From Pseudoalteromonas sp. XI10 (GTDB lineage: Bacteria > Pseudomonadota > Gammaproteobacteria > Enterobacterales > Alteromonadaceae): a stretch of 64,000 nucleotides of DNA. Made by a program: the position numbers and the translations under genes. The notes under the pieces are model-generated. The model searched no databases and had not been told where the DNA came from. It saw nothing but the letters and a program-made list of their open reading frames with translations. The stretch spans positions 62,001 through 126,000 of the forward strand of contig NZ_LOPY01000019.1 in NCBI RefSeq assembly GCF_001469895.1. The letters are read 5' to 3'. This document shows, piece after piece, positions 18,997 to 27,775 of this stretch (the stretch's first letter is position 1; the number at the start of each line of letters is the position of its first letter).

Positions 18997-21900
18997 TTAA
19001 TTAGCGTGACGCTGTTTAGGTACTCTGATCTTAAACAGCATGGTATAGAGCACAGGAACAACAATTAGTGTCAGCACTGTCGCAAAACCAAGACCAAACA
19101 TAATGGTTACCGCCATTGACTGGAAGAACACGTCAAATAGCAGTGGGATCATGCCTAAGATGGTCGTAATTGCAGCCATCGCTACAGGACGAACACGGCT
19201 TACACCAGAGTCGAATACTGCTTTGTAAGGGTCTTTACCACTATCTAGTTCAAGGTTAATTTGATCAACTAATACAATGCCGTTTTTGATGAGCATACCG
19301 CTTAAGCTCAGTAAGCCAAGCAATGCCATAAAGCTAAATGCTGCATTCATTAGTAATAAACCAGCTGATACACCCACAATGGCTAGTGGCACTGTTGCCC
19401 AAATCACTAAAGGCTTTTTAACTGAATTGAATAGTAATACAGTTATAGCGAACATAGCTAAGTAACCAAGAGGTAATGAGCCGAAAATAGCTTTTTGCGC
19501 ATCTGTTGATGACTCATACTCGCCGCCCCATTGCAATTCATAGCCACGAGGTAGTTCAATAGCTTCTATGTCTTTGCGAACACGTGCAAACAGTTTTGCA
19601 GGAGTTTCATCGCCAATAACATCGTGATCGGCCATTACAGTGATGGTGCGCTTACGGTCACGTCGCATGATCAAGCTGTCTTCCCACTCAACAACAAAAT
19701 CATCAACTACTTGTGTCACCGGTACAAACACACCTAACACTGGGCTGTAAATTTGTAAGTCACGCAAGCTTTCAACGTTTAAGCGCTCTTCAGCTGGTGA
19801 GCGAGCAATAATTGGCAGCATTTGCGTGCCGTCTTTATATACGCCCACTTGTTTACCCGATAAGCTAGTTAACAGCAGTTGATCAAGGTCAGATTTAGCA
19901 ATCCCTAAACGACGGGCTTTTTGCTCGTTAAATTGCGGACGAATTAACTTCGAGCGAGCACGCCAATCGTCACGAATATTAAATGCCCCCGCATCTTGAT
20001 GCAGAATGTCTTTTGCCTGTTTTGCTAATTGGCGAAGTACCACAGGATCAGCACCAGAAAAACGCGCTTCAATTTTGGCATCTGTTGATGGGCCAATTTC
20101 CATACGTTTAACTTTAAGCTGAGCATCAAGTACATGTTCGTGTTGGTAATCGCGTACTTTTTTGATCATGGTTGTAACAGCTTCGCGGTCTTTTACTCGA
20201 ATAATCAATTGCCCATAGGCTGGGTATGATTTTTCAGGTGCGTAAGTCAGCATAAAACGCGGTGCACCTTGACCAACAGTTGTGGTTATTTCTTCAACTA
20301 ATGGGTCGGCTTGTAAAAATTTTTCTAGCTTTGCAACACCATCCATTGTGGTATGAATATCAGCGCCTTGCGTATGCCAATAATCAACATAAAACATAGG
20401 AGTATTCGATGCTGGGAAGAATGACTGCTTGATAAATTTAAAGCCATAAACTGAGCTAACAAGCAGGATCACCATCAGCAGTAGCGTAGTTTTACGGTAC
20501 CGCATTGCTGTATGCAACACGCCTTTATAAACATTGAAAATAACACCTTGATAAGGGTCTTCATCGTGATGCGGCTGTTTTTCAGTGGCTTGTTTAAACA
20601 TTAAATCAGCGAAGAAAGGCGTTAAAGTAATGGCTGTGATCCAGCTAAGTAACAATGAAATAAACAACACCCAGAACAAGCTGCCGGCAAACTCACCACT
20701 GGCATCTGAACTTAAGCCAATCGGTGCAAAGGCAGTAATAGCGATAACCGTAGCCCCCAGTAATGGCCACTTGGTTTGATTAACAATGTTAGTCGCCGCT
20801 TGCAGTTTTGTTTGTCCGCGTTTTAGGTTTATTAATATACCTTCGGTAACCACAATGGCATTATCAACCAGCATCCCTAAGGCTATAATCAAGGCACCTA
20901 ATGAGATCCGCTGTAAATCAATGGCAAACAACTTCATGAAAATGAAGGTACCTAGTACAGTCAGCAGGAGTATTACACCAATCAATACGCCGCTCTTAAA
21001 GCCCATAAAAACTAAAAGCACGACAATAACAATAGCAACAGCTTCAAGTAGGCTGATAATAAAGCCACTTACTGACTTTTCTACTTCAGCAGGTTGGTTA
21101 TAAACGCTGTTTATTTCCATACCATGTGGTCGTTGATATTCTAGTGACGCTAAATGGGCATCAATATTTGCGCCTACATCAACAACGTTAACGCCTGTGC
21201 TAAATGACACGCCAACCAGTAATACTTGCTGTTGGTTATAGCGAATAATATTGTTAGGGACTTCGGCGTACTCACGAAAAACGGTAGCAACATCACCTAA
21301 GTAAATAAGCTCATTTTCACCTGGTTTTGAAATTAGTAGGTTTTCGAGCTCTTTTACGTCTTTAAATTCACCAGTTGGGTGTAAGCGAATTGATTCGTCG
21401 CCAACGCGGACTTTACCTGCGTTCGACACGCTATTTTGAGTTTGTAAAAGCTGATAAATACGATTAGGGGAAATACCTAACTGGGCAAGCTTGCGGGTTG
21501 AAATCTCAACCATGACTTGTGCTTGTTGCTCCCCACCCACGGTTACTTTACTAACGCCATCAACCAAAACAAGCTCACGTTTTAAATAATCAACGTAATC
21601 TTTAAGCTCATCGTAAGAATAACCATCACCAGTGACTGCATACATCACTCCGTATACATCACCAAAGTCGTCCATAATCTTGCTTGGATAAACACCAGAG
21701 GGCATAGACGATGCCTGATCATTGATTTTGCGACGCAACTCGTCCCATATTTGACGTAAGTCTTGTTTACGATAATTGCTTTTCATCTCGACGGTAATTT
21801 GAGATTTACCCGGTGATGAAATACTGGTTACGTAATCAACATACGGTAGCTGTTGAATTGCATTTTCAATAGGGAAGGTGACTTCTTCTTCAACCTGCTG

Positions 21901-22068
21901 TGGTGACGCGCCCGGATAAAGGGTGATCACCATGGCTTTTTTTAGGGTGAATTCAGGATCTTCTAGTTGTCCTAAGCCAAAGTAAGCGACCGTTCCACCA
22001 ATCAGTAAAAACAGCGCGAACATCCAGCTAATGACTTTTCTTTCAATAGCGAGTGCAGCAAAGCTCAT
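18997..22068 (-). CDS. RND-family efflux pump permease (AcrB-like)
   Basis: A 1023-residue inner-membrane proton-driven exporter of the HAE/AcrB superfamily with twelve predicted membrane segments and two large periplasmic loops. It starts MSFAALAIERKVISWMF. The proton-relay motif reads GMLVDNAIVVTEG, so the second of the AcrB aspartate pair is Asn. The ATG at 22068 shares a base with the upstream stop (TAATG) behind GAGG, so the longer frame reaching 22092 is not needed. No outer-membrane channel gene is nearby; a TolC-type partner must be encoded elsewhere. Confidence 0.9.
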   Translation of the reverse strand: MSFAALAIERKVISWMFALFLLIGGTVAYFGLGQLEDPEFTLKKAMVITLYPGASPQQVEEEVTFPIENAIQQLPYVDYVTSISSPGKSQITVEMKSNYRKQDLRQIWDELRRKINDQASSMPSGVYPSKIMDDFGDVYGVMYAVTGDGYSYDELKDYVDYLKRELVLVDGVSKVTVGGEQQAQVMVEISTRKLAQLGISPNRIYQLLQTQNSVSNAGKVRVGDESIRLHPTGEFKDVKELENLLISKPGENELIYLGDVATVFREYAEVPNNIIRYNQQQVLLVGVSFSTGVNVVDVGANIDAHLASLEYQRPHGMEINSVYNQPAEVEKSVSGFIISLLEAVAIVIVVLLVFMGFKSGVLIGVILLLTVLGTFIFMKLFAIDLQRISLGALIIALGMLVDNAIVVTEGILINLKRGQTKLQAATNIVNQTKWPLLGATVIAITAFAPIGLSSDASGEFAGSLFWVLFISLLLSWITAITLTPFFADLMFKQATEKQPHHDEDPYQGVIFNVYKGVLHTAMRYRKTTLLLMVILLVSSVYGFKFIKQSFFPASNTPMFYVDYWHTQGADIHTTMDGVAKLEKFLQADPLVEEITTTVGQGAPRFMLTYAPEKSYPAYGQLIIRVKDREAVTTMIKKVRDYQHEHVLDAQLKVKRMEIGPSTDAKIEARFSGADPVVLRQLAKQAKDILHQDAGAFNIRDDWRARSKLIRPQFNEQKARRLGIAKSDLDQLLLTSLSGKQVGVYKDGTQMLPIIARSPAEERLNVESLRDLQIYSPVLGVFVPVTQVVDDFVVEWEDSLIMRRDRKRTITVMADHDVIGDETPAKLFARVRKDIEAIELPRGYELQWGGEYESSTDAQKAIFGSLPLGYLAMFAITVLLFNSVKKPLVIWATVPLAIVGVSAGLLLMNAAFSFMALLGLLSLSGMLIKNGIVLVDQINLELDSGKDPYKAVFDSGVSRVRPVAMAAITTILGMIPLLFDVFFQSMAVTIMFGLGFATVLTLIVVPVLYTMLFKIRVPKQRHAN

Positions 22069-23153
22069 TATAAGCCTCGCTCTTTTTGCCATGGACGCAC
22101 TTTCATGCCTTCTTCTAAAAAGTGCACGCCAGCAGCCACAACGATTTGGCCTTCTTTAATACCTGAGAGTACTTCAATGCCATCACGGTGTAATTGGCCA
22201 ACTTCAACAGCTTGCTTGTGCACTAGACCGGTGTTTTCGTTATAAAGCCACACATAGCTGTTGTCGTTTTCAGACTCGGTAGGTTCTGAGAATACCGCCT
22301 CAACAGGCAGTAGTGTATAAGGTGATTGTGAACTGGTGATTTTGCTTAAGTCTATATCAACGCGGCCTGTCATACCGGCAAGTAGATTAAAATCTTCTGG
22401 CACAGGTAATGAAAATACAACTTTATACGTTAAAGTAATTGGGTCGGCTTGGGTATCAAACTCTTTAACTGTTAATTGATATGACTTGTTTGGGTAACCA
22501 TCAAATACAACTTCAGGTTGGTAATGTACGTCTTTATCGATACGTGCAATGAGCTTTTCAGGCACTTGAATAACCACGTCCATTAGATCGCGAGTTTCAA
22601 GGCGAAGGATGTTTTGTTTTGCTTGAATGTTTTCAAAGTTTTTTACAAACACCTTTGCCACAGTACCTGCGAATGGCGCGCGTAATTCACTATTATCTAG
22701 GTTGGTTTTGGCAATTTTTAGCGCTGACTCAGCAACCTGTTTATTGGCAAGGGCTTGGTCTAACTCAGATTGACTAGCTATAGAGCGGTTAAAAAGCTTT
22801 TGCACACGCTCAAGTTGAGACGCTGCAAGTTCAAAACGTGCTTTACGCTCTTCATACTGCAGTTGAAAATCTTCAGGATCCAGTTTTGCTAAAAGCTCTC
22901 CTTTTTCAACGTGTTGGCCCGCAAGAGCAGGGAACTCAAGTAACTCACCATTTACTCTAAAAGCGAGATAAGAACCTTGGTTAGCAACAACTTCAGCAGG
23001 AAAGCTGCGAATGCTTTGTTCTGAATTATTGCCAATATTAAAAAGTTTAACAGGACGTACTACCGGCTCTGCTTCATCTTGCTGTGCTTGCTCTGAACAT
23101 GCCGCAAGAAGCAAAAACATGCTGCTCATTAACGCGGCGGTTGCCAATCTCAT
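22068..23153 (-). CDS. RND efflux periplasmic adaptor (membrane fusion protein), lipoprotein
   Basis: A 361-residue adaptor with a lipoprotein signal (FLLLAAC, lipobox Cys near residue 18). A biotinyl-lipoyl-like half is seen in GSYLAFRVNGELLEFPALAGQHVEKGELLAKLD, followed by a helical hairpin (ERKARFELAASQLERVQKLF) and the second half SELRAPFAGTVAKVFV, then beta-barrel and membrane-proximal parts. ATG 23153 is chosen because GGAGA lies seven bases upstream; more upstream starts would spoil the signal peptide. It is coupled to the permease, and a LysR gene diverges from the same promoter region. Confidence 0.9.
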   Translation of the reverse strand: MRLATAALMSSMFLLLAACSEQAQQDEAEPVVRPVKLFNIGNNSEQSIRSFPAEVVANQGSYLAFRVNGELLEFPALAGQHVEKGELLAKLDPEDFQLQYEERKARFELAASQLERVQKLFNRSIASQSELDQALANKQVAESALKIAKTNLDNSELRAPFAGTVAKVFVKNFENIQAKQNILRLETRDLMDVVIQVPEKLIARIDKDVHYQPEVVFDGYPNKSYQLTVKEFDTQADPITLTYKVVFSLPVPEDFNLLAGMTGRVDIDLSKITSSQSPYTLLPVEAVFSEPTESENDNSYVWLYNENTGLVHKQAVEVGQLHRDGIEVLSGIKEGQIVVAAGVHFLEEGMKVRPWQKERGL

Positions 23154-23270
23154 TGTCTTCTCCATAGATAAGAAAGCATAAATTTGCTGCAGGATACGCT
23201 GCAAAGATATAAAATAAAAATTATTAAATTTTAGAAACAGCATAAATTTTATTTATATAGTTTGCCATTA

Positions 23271-24182
23271 ATGAATTTAAATCAATTAATCATTCTAGAT
23301 GCTATTGTGCAAAGCTCTAGTTTGAGCCAAGCCGCACTTAAATTGCATAAGACTCAACCTGCGCTCACGTTAGCTATTAAGAAGCTAGAATCAGAGCTAG
23401 GGTTTGAGCTACTAGACCGAAGCCAATACAGGTTACATTTAACTGAGAAGGGCCGTATTTTTTATCGTGAGGCCAAGCAATTACTTAATGCAAACAGTGA
23501 GTTAAGCTCACTTGCAAAAGAGCTGGCACTAGGTAATGAAGCCAATTATAAAATTTGTTACGAGCAACTTTGCCATCAAAACAGTTATAACCAAGTGATC
23601 AGCCAAACCTTCAAACGCTTTGCTAGTACTGAGTTTAGTATTTCTTCAGGCAAGCGCTTTGTATCTCTAGAGCAGGTTAATAGTCATCAGGCTGATTTAG
23701 GAATAGGCCCTTGGTTTGATTTGTTTCATGCAACAGGGGATCTCGAAAGTTTACCGATTGGTAAATTTGATATAGGTATTGTTAGCGCGCCTGATGTAGT
23801 GCCAAGTGAAATCAGCTTTGCTGATATTCAAAACTACCCGTGTTTGGCCATGTTTGAAAGCGACTTGAGTTTTGACAGTGATAGGCTTTCTTATACGCTA
23901 GGCTCTGCATTAATGAAAATTGACGATATAAGCAGTGTTAAGTCGTTTTTGCTCTCTGGTGCGGGCTGGGCAATGATCAGTTTGCAACATTGCCAAGCCG
24001 AAATCGATGCTGGTTTATTGCAGCAAATTAAAATTGTTGATCGTGAACACCAGTTTGGTGCAGAAATTCGTGTATTTAGACAGCACTCAGTTCATCACGG
24101 CCCTGTTGCAAGAGCTATTTGGCAGGATTTTAGCGAGGTCAGTAAACAGTATTTGGAGTCGAGTCGTGCAGCAGGCAACTAA
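23271..24182 (+). CDS. LysR-family transcriptional regulator, probable regulator of the adjacent efflux pump
   Basis: A 303-residue regulator. The N-terminal winged helix-turn-helix is typical: LNQLIILDAIVQSSSLSQAALKLHKTQPALTLAIKKLESELG, then FELLDRS. A periplasmic-binding-like effector domain follows. It diverges from the RND operon, with 117 bases between the two starts, the usual arrangement for local control. ATG 23271 is preferred to the TTG at 23262 because the HTH starts immediately after it. Confidence 0.85.
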   Translation: MNLNQLIILDAIVQSSSLSQAALKLHKTQPALTLAIKKLESELGFELLDRSQYRLHLTEKGRIFYREAKQLLNANSELSSLAKELALGNEANYKICYEQLCHQNSYNQVISQTFKRFASTEFSISSGKRFVSLEQVNSHQADLGIGPWFDLFHATGDLESLPIGKFDIGIVSAPDVVPSEISFADIQNYPCLAMFESDLSFDSDRLSYTLGSALMKIDDISSVKSFLLSGAGWAMISLQHCQAEIDAGLLQQIKIVDREHQFGAEIRVFRQHSVHHGPVARAIWQDFSEVSKQYLESSRAAGN

Positions 24183-24474
24183 AGAAGATTTAATTTATAC
24201 CATTATTTGTGCCATTCCTGAGGGGAAAGTAGCCAGTTATGGACAAGTAGCAAAGCTTGCGGGATACCCCAATAATTCAAGACTAGTGGGGCGGTTATTA
24301 AAAGTGATGCCCGAGGGCTCAAGTATTCCATGGCATCGAGTGGTTAATAGCCAAGGTAAAATATCGTTTCCAGAAGGCAGCAATAAACACCTTGAGCAAC
24401 GACAAAAACTACTCAGTGAAGGTGTTACGTTTAATAAGGCTAAAATTAATATGCGCCTGCATCAATGGGACTAA
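24166..24474 (+). CDS. Alkyltransferase-like protein (ATL, MGMT C-terminal fold)
   Basis: A 102-residue protein containing only the MGMT DNA-binding domain: IPEGKVASYGQVAKLAGYPNNSRLVGRLLKVMP. The active-site block reads IPWHRVVNSQGKISFP, with Trp replacing the alkyl-acceptor Cys of MGMT (PCHRV). This is the hallmark of ATL proteins, which bind O6-alkylguanine and flag it for nucleotide excision repair. The start is a GTG preceded by GGAG at 24154-24157 and lies inside the end of the LysR gene, suggesting coupling. Confidence 0.88.
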   Translation: MQQATKEDLIYTIICAIPEGKVASYGQVAKLAGYPNNSRLVGRLLKVMPEGSSIPWHRVVNSQGKISFPEGSNKHLEQRQKLLSEGVTFNKAKINMRLHQWD

Positions 24475-25100
24475 TAAACATACAAACTAATTGATAAGTA
24501 GTGACAAACACAGCCAACTAGCACGAATACATGCCAAACTGCATGGCTGTAATGGCGGGTTTTAGCGCTGTAAAACACAGTGCCTAAACTGTAGGCAATC
24601 CCGCCAGCTAGCAGCCACCATAAAGCGCTTAAATCGAGATTCAAATAAAGTGGATAAACAAGTGCTAATGCAAACCAACCCATTAATAAATAGGTAGCGA
24701 GAGAGACCTTTTTATTCGTGTTTTTGACCAGTAATTTATATGCAACCCCACCAAGCGCTAAAGTCCAAATAAACACCAAAGCAGCAATTGCCCAAGCCCC
24801 AGATAACGAAATAACCAAATAAGGCGTATACGTACCGGCAATAAGCAAGTAAATTGCACAGTGGTCACATTTTTTATAAATGGATCGTATACGATCTCTG
24901 GTACTGGCGTGATATAAGGTCGAGGCTAAAAATAATACCAGTAGGCTTGAGCCGTACACGATGGCACTTACCGTAGCTGACACAACGTTAGATTGTGAAA
25001 TTAAGTCCCACAGTACATATACCGCAAACAGGACTCCCATGCCGTGAGTAAGCACGTTAAGTTGTTCTTCTTGGCGTGAATAAGGGAGTTGTTCTGTCAT
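24471..25100 (-). CDS. trhA: Hemolysin III / PAQR-family membrane protein
   Basis: A 209-residue protein with seven predicted membrane segments. Family motifs are EEQLNVLTHGMGVLF near the N-terminus, LYHASTRDRIRSIYKKCDHCAIYLLIAGTYTP in the middle and SHAVWHVFVLVGCVCHYLS at the C-terminus; the His/Asp residues form the putative metal site of this superfamily. Bacterial members (YqfA/TrhA) are linked to membrane-energetics homeostasis. It is convergent with the ATL gene, overlapping by 4 bases. Confidence 0.88.
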   Translation of the reverse strand: MTEQLPYSRQEEQLNVLTHGMGVLFAVYVLWDLISQSNVVSATVSAIVYGSSLLVLFLASTLYHASTRDRIRSIYKKCDHCAIYLLIAGTYTPYLVISLSGAWAIAALVFIWTLALGGVAYKLLVKNTNKKVSLATYLLMGWFALALVYPLYLNLDLSALWWLLAGGIAYSLGTVFYSAKTRHYSHAVWHVFVLVGCVCHYLSISLYVY

Positions 25101-25298
25101 ATCTATCTACTAAAAATGAGTGAATAAAACATTTTCAGTGTACAAGTGTGCGCTGAAGTTGGCAATGCTTATTTTTTCGCTAAATATTGGTCAAAATATT
25201 TAAATTCGTTGGTTTTATTAACCAACACTGAATAAGCTTAAAAAATAAATTAATTTTTAATCCATTAAAAATCAATGATTTAAAATTTATTTTCAGGG

Positions 25299-25313
25299 TG
25301 GCACAACCTTTGA
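25299..25313 (+). promoter_or_regulatory. Possible sigma-54 promoter
   Basis: TGGCAC at 25299-25304, five bases, then TTGA at 25310-25313. The GG-N10-GA spacing matches the -24/-12 layout, but the -12 dinucleotide is GA instead of GC. The inverted repeat AAGTAATTA-CGAC-TAATTACTT follows at 25316-25337, and TTGGTTTTATTAACCAA lies about 80 bases upstream. Confidence 0.35.
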
Positions 25314-25358
25314 TTAAGTAATTACGACTAATTACTTAAAGAGACAAGGAATACCACT

Positions 25359-25637
25359 ATGAATAACTCACTTAAATTAACTACTGCTGCGTTACTTGTA
25401 TTAGGGTCAACTCAAGCAAGTGCTACTGACTTTGAATTAGATATCAGCAACACAATTACACAATCTGTTAAAAGCTATGTTCAACAAGCAAGTAACGAGT
25501 TGAAGGAAAGCGTAATGAACAGCATTGAGTTTGATGCTCAAAAGTTACTAGATACTTACATGAGTGAAGATGCAATTGCTTCTAAAGAAGAAGAGTTAAA
25601 AGTTGCTCAAGCTCCTAAAGCAACAAACAAGCAGTAA
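25359..25637 (+). CDS. Small exported protein of unknown function
   Basis: A 92-residue protein with a clear signal peptide (LKLTTAALLVLGSTQASA, cleavage before TDFELD). The mature part is helical and acidic (ISNTITQSVKSYVQQASNELKESVMNSIEFD) and ends in a charged tail. It has no cysteines and no recognised family. ATG 25359 follows an AAGGA-type site. A 37-residue membrane peptide follows 12 bases after its stop. A possible sigma-54 promoter lies upstream, and the pairing suggests an envelope-stress role, but this is speculation. Confidence 0.65.
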   Translation: MNNSLKLTTAALLVLGSTQASATDFELDISNTITQSVKSYVQQASNELKESVMNSIEFDAQKLLDTYMSEDAIASKEEELKVAQAPKATNKQ

Positions 25638-25649
25638 GGAAACAAGACA

Positions 25650-25763
25650 ATGAGTAGTGAAATCAGCTTATTTTTACTTATGGTTGCACCGGTTTTGAGT
25701 TTACTCAGTGCATATGCATCTATCGAATTATTTCGTAACGTTGCACAATGGTTCAACTTCTAA
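25650..25763 (+). CDS. 37-residue hydrophobic membrane peptide
   Basis: This short frame begins MSSEISLFLLMVAPVLSLL, forming one membrane helix, and ends ELFRNVAQWFNF. It has its own site (AAGGAAA about 7 bases upstream of ATG 25650) and lies 12 bases after the exported-protein gene, so it is probably cotranscribed. Nothing is recognised, and only expression data could prove it. Confidence 0.5.
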   Translation: MSSEISLFLLMVAPVLSLLSAYASIELFRNVAQWFNF

Positions 25764-25797
25764 GGTACAAAGTAGATATTAAGATTTCATGAAATAT

Positions 25798-25823
25798 TGA
25801 TCGGCGGATTAAAAGCGCACGTA
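25798..25823 (+). promoter_or_regulatory. ECF11/ChrR-type sigma promoter, copy 1 (Lon-domain gene)
   Basis: TGATC at 25798-25802, 17 bases, CGTA at 25820-25823. The next start codon is 35 bases after the CGTA. The same TGATC-N17-CGTA layout recurs at 26439 and 35010, each upstream of a gene of this region. TGATC is the -35 element known for singlet-oxygen RpoE/ChrR sigma factors. Confidence 0.75.
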
Positions 25824-25857
25824 ATTAAAGGCATGTGGTTTTAGAATAGTAGACTTT

Positions 25858-26436
25858 ATGAAGCGTGCGATTTTTCCTTTACCGGTTTTTATTTTACCTG
25901 AAGGGTTCACCAAGCTAAGAATTTTTGAACAGCGTTACTTAACGATGGTCAAAGAAGCTGTACAAGATAACACTGGTTTTGTGCTGTGCACTTACCAACA
26001 CGATACAGATCTTAACTTGCCCGAAATTGGTTGTTTAGTGCAAATAACCGACTTCAATCAAGATGATAATGGTCAATTATTAATTGATGTTTATGCTGAG
26101 CATGCAGTGTCTATGCATAACGCTTTTCAGGATAAGCAGCAACTTCGACATGCTGACATCGAAATAATTACGTCACCTTCATGGTACGTAAGCACGCCAA
26201 TTAATGACGAAAACACTTTATTGAGTGACACACTTCGTGCTGTATTTGCAAATCAGCCGGATTTAGCAGGCCTATATAAAGCCCCACAATTCGATAACCT
26301 TGCTTGGGTTGTTGCCCGCTGGCTTGAAATTTTACCTATATCGTTAGTTAAAAAACAACAACTTGCTTATAAATCTAACTTTGAAAACTTGCTAAGTTTC
26401 CTCCATACTCTAATCAACAACGAATTTACTGATTAA
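25858..26436 (+). CDS. Lon substrate-binding (LAN) domain protein
   Basis: A 192-residue protein beginning MKRAIFPLPVFILPEGFTKLRIFEQRYLTMV, the signature of the N-terminal domain of Lon protease, without the ATPase or protease domains. Stand-alone LAN proteins occur widely in proteobacteria; their substrate is unknown. It lies directly before the ECF sigma gene and has its own TGATC-N17-CGTA element, so it is likely part of the same stress regulon, perhaps helping turnover of a substrate such as the anti-sigma factor (inference). Confidence 0.85.
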   Translation: MKRAIFPLPVFILPEGFTKLRIFEQRYLTMVKEAVQDNTGFVLCTYQHDTDLNLPEIGCLVQITDFNQDDNGQLLIDVYAEHAVSMHNAFQDKQQLRHADIEIITSPSWYVSTPINDENTLLSDTLRAVFANQPDLAGLYKAPQFDNLAWVVARWLEILPISLVKKQQLAYKSNFENLLSFLHTLINNEFTD

Positions 26437-26438
26437 TG

Positions 26439-26464
26439 TGATCTAACATCAACTTTTTGCCGTA
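26439..26464 (+). promoter_or_regulatory. ECF11/ChrR-type sigma promoter, copy 2 (autoregulatory, sigma-chrR operon)
   Basis: TGATC at 26439-26443 and CGTA at 26461-26464, separated by 17 bases. CGTA lies 35 bases before ATG 26499 of the sigma gene. The location implies positive autoregulation, as known for RpoE-ChrR in Rhodobacter. Confidence 0.78.
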
Positions 26465-26498
26465 TTACTTTAAACGACAATAATTGGATGACATAAAG

Positions 26499-27122
26499 AT
26501 GGTAAGTCAACAACTTCAAACAGGTTGTAAACCTAACACAGGTCAATACTCTGCCATGCCAGATACTCCAAGCAAAGAGCTTGCTGATGCTTTATTTGCT
26601 GTTGCTGAGCACCGTGATAAACGTGCGTTTGCAATACTTTTCCAATATTTCTCACCAAAAATAAAACGTTTTGGAATAAAGCAGTTCGGTTCTGAAGCAC
26701 AAGCGATGGAATTAGTTCAAGAAACACTAACCTCAGTTTGGCGTAAAGCACACCTTTACCATAAAGAAAAAGGTGCAGCGACAACTTGGGTATACACAGT
26801 AATGCGTAATGCCTCTTTCGATATGCTAAGAAAAATGAAGAGCAGCAAAGAAGAATGTATTAGTGAAGATATCTGGCCATTGATTGATGAAGCCGAGCCG
26901 GGCCAGCACGAATTTAGTGACCACTTAGAAGATAAACAGATTAAACAATACCTTGACAAATTACCGCTTGCGCAACGTGAAGTTGTGCGCGGGGTGTACT
27001 TTCAAGATATGTCGCAAGAGCAGCTTGCTGAGCATTTAAATATTCCCGTAGGCACAGTGAAATCTCGTCTTCGCTTAGCCTTGCAGAAGTTACGCAATGA
27101 AATGGGAGATCACCATGATTAA
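26499..27122 (+). CDS. ECF sigma factor of the ChrR-controlled (ECF11, RpoE-like) group
   Basis: A 207-residue ECF sigma factor. Sigma-2 covers about residues 35-105 (RAFAILFQYFSPKIKRFGIKQF, MELVQETLTSVWRKAHLY, TWVYTVMRNASFDMLRK). Sigma-4 covers about 150-202 (KLPLAQREVVRGVYFQDMSQEQLAEHLNIPVGTVKSRLRLALQKLR). The 3' end overlaps chrR by 8 bases, the standard sigma/anti-sigma arrangement. ATG 26499 is favoured over TTG 26484. In Rhodobacter the orthologue responds to singlet oxygen; the same trigger is inferred here from the partner and the target genes. Confidence 0.9.
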   Translation: MVSQQLQTGCKPNTGQYSAMPDTPSKELADALFAVAEHRDKRAFAILFQYFSPKIKRFGIKQFGSEAQAMELVQETLTSVWRKAHLYHKEKGAATTWVYTVMRNASFDMLRKMKSSKEECISEDIWPLIDEAEPGQHEFSDHLEDKQIKQYLDKLPLAQREVVRGVYFQDMSQEQLAEHLNIPVGTVKSRLRLALQKLRNEMGDHHD

Positions 27123-27765
27123 GCACCATCCTAGCAACGAATTACTTGCCAAGTTCAGTGAAGGTAATCTACCTGCCACTTTGAGTGTTGCAGTCGCTAT
27201 TCATGTTGAAATGTGCCCTGTGTGTCAAAAAGAACTCGCTGCGCTTGAAGCGAAAAATGCTGACAATGTATTTACTGAATCAGCTACAGACTTGGATGAT
27301 ATGTTCGATAAAACACTTTTTGATGCCATCACCGCTGATGATTCAATTGATGAAGTGTACGAGCAAGAACAGGTGTCGGTTGATGTTAAAGATAAAACCT
27401 ACACTTTACCTAGAGCGCTCACACGCATTGGCCACAGCAACTTTATGCAAATAGGTAAACTTGCCCGCTCTCGTATTGATTTAGAGGATGGCCCATTACG
27501 TGCAAGCCTGCTTCATATTGATGCGGGTGGTGAAATACCTGAGCACACACATACTGGATTTGAGCTCACTTTATTATTAGATGGGGAGTTTAGTGATGAA
27601 GACGGACACTATGTACCAGGTGACTTTATAATGTTAGATGGTCGTCACAATCACACACCAAAAACGATTGAAGGGTGCTTGTGCTTTACAGTTGTCAGTA
27701 GTGCCCTACACTTCAATAAAGGTATTAGTAAATTACTGAACCCAATTGGAAATCTTATCTATTAG
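27115..27765 (+). CDS. chrR: Anti-sigma factor ChrR (zinc anti-sigma domain plus cupin)
   Basis: A 216-residue anti-sigma factor. The N-terminal ZAS domain has the expected zinc ligands His5, His30, Cys34 and Cys37 (HVEMCPVC), each offset by one from Rhodobacter ChrR as I recall it. The C-terminal cupin has His144, His146, Glu150 (EHTHTGFE) and His180 (HNHTP), offset by three from the known zinc site of the Rhodobacter cupin domain. All ligands are present, so singlet-oxygen sensing should be intact. ATG 27115 follows GGGAG and lies inside the sigma gene's end. Confidence 0.93.
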   Translation: MIKHHPSNELLAKFSEGNLPATLSVAVAIHVEMCPVCQKELAALEAKNADNVFTESATDLDDMFDKTLFDAITADDSIDEVYEQEQVSVDVKDKTYTLPRALTRIGHSNFMQIGKLARSRIDLEDGPLRASLLHIDAGGEIPEHTHTGFELTLLLDGEFSDEDGHYVPGDFIMLDGRHNHTPKTIEGCLCFTVVSSALHFNKGISKLLNPIGNLIY

Positions 27766-27775
27766 TAGAGTTTAT

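Noticed and set aside
22069..22092. Upstream start for the RND permease
   Set aside because: The ATG at 22068 overlaps the adaptor stop as TAATG with GAGG before it and gives the normal N-terminus.
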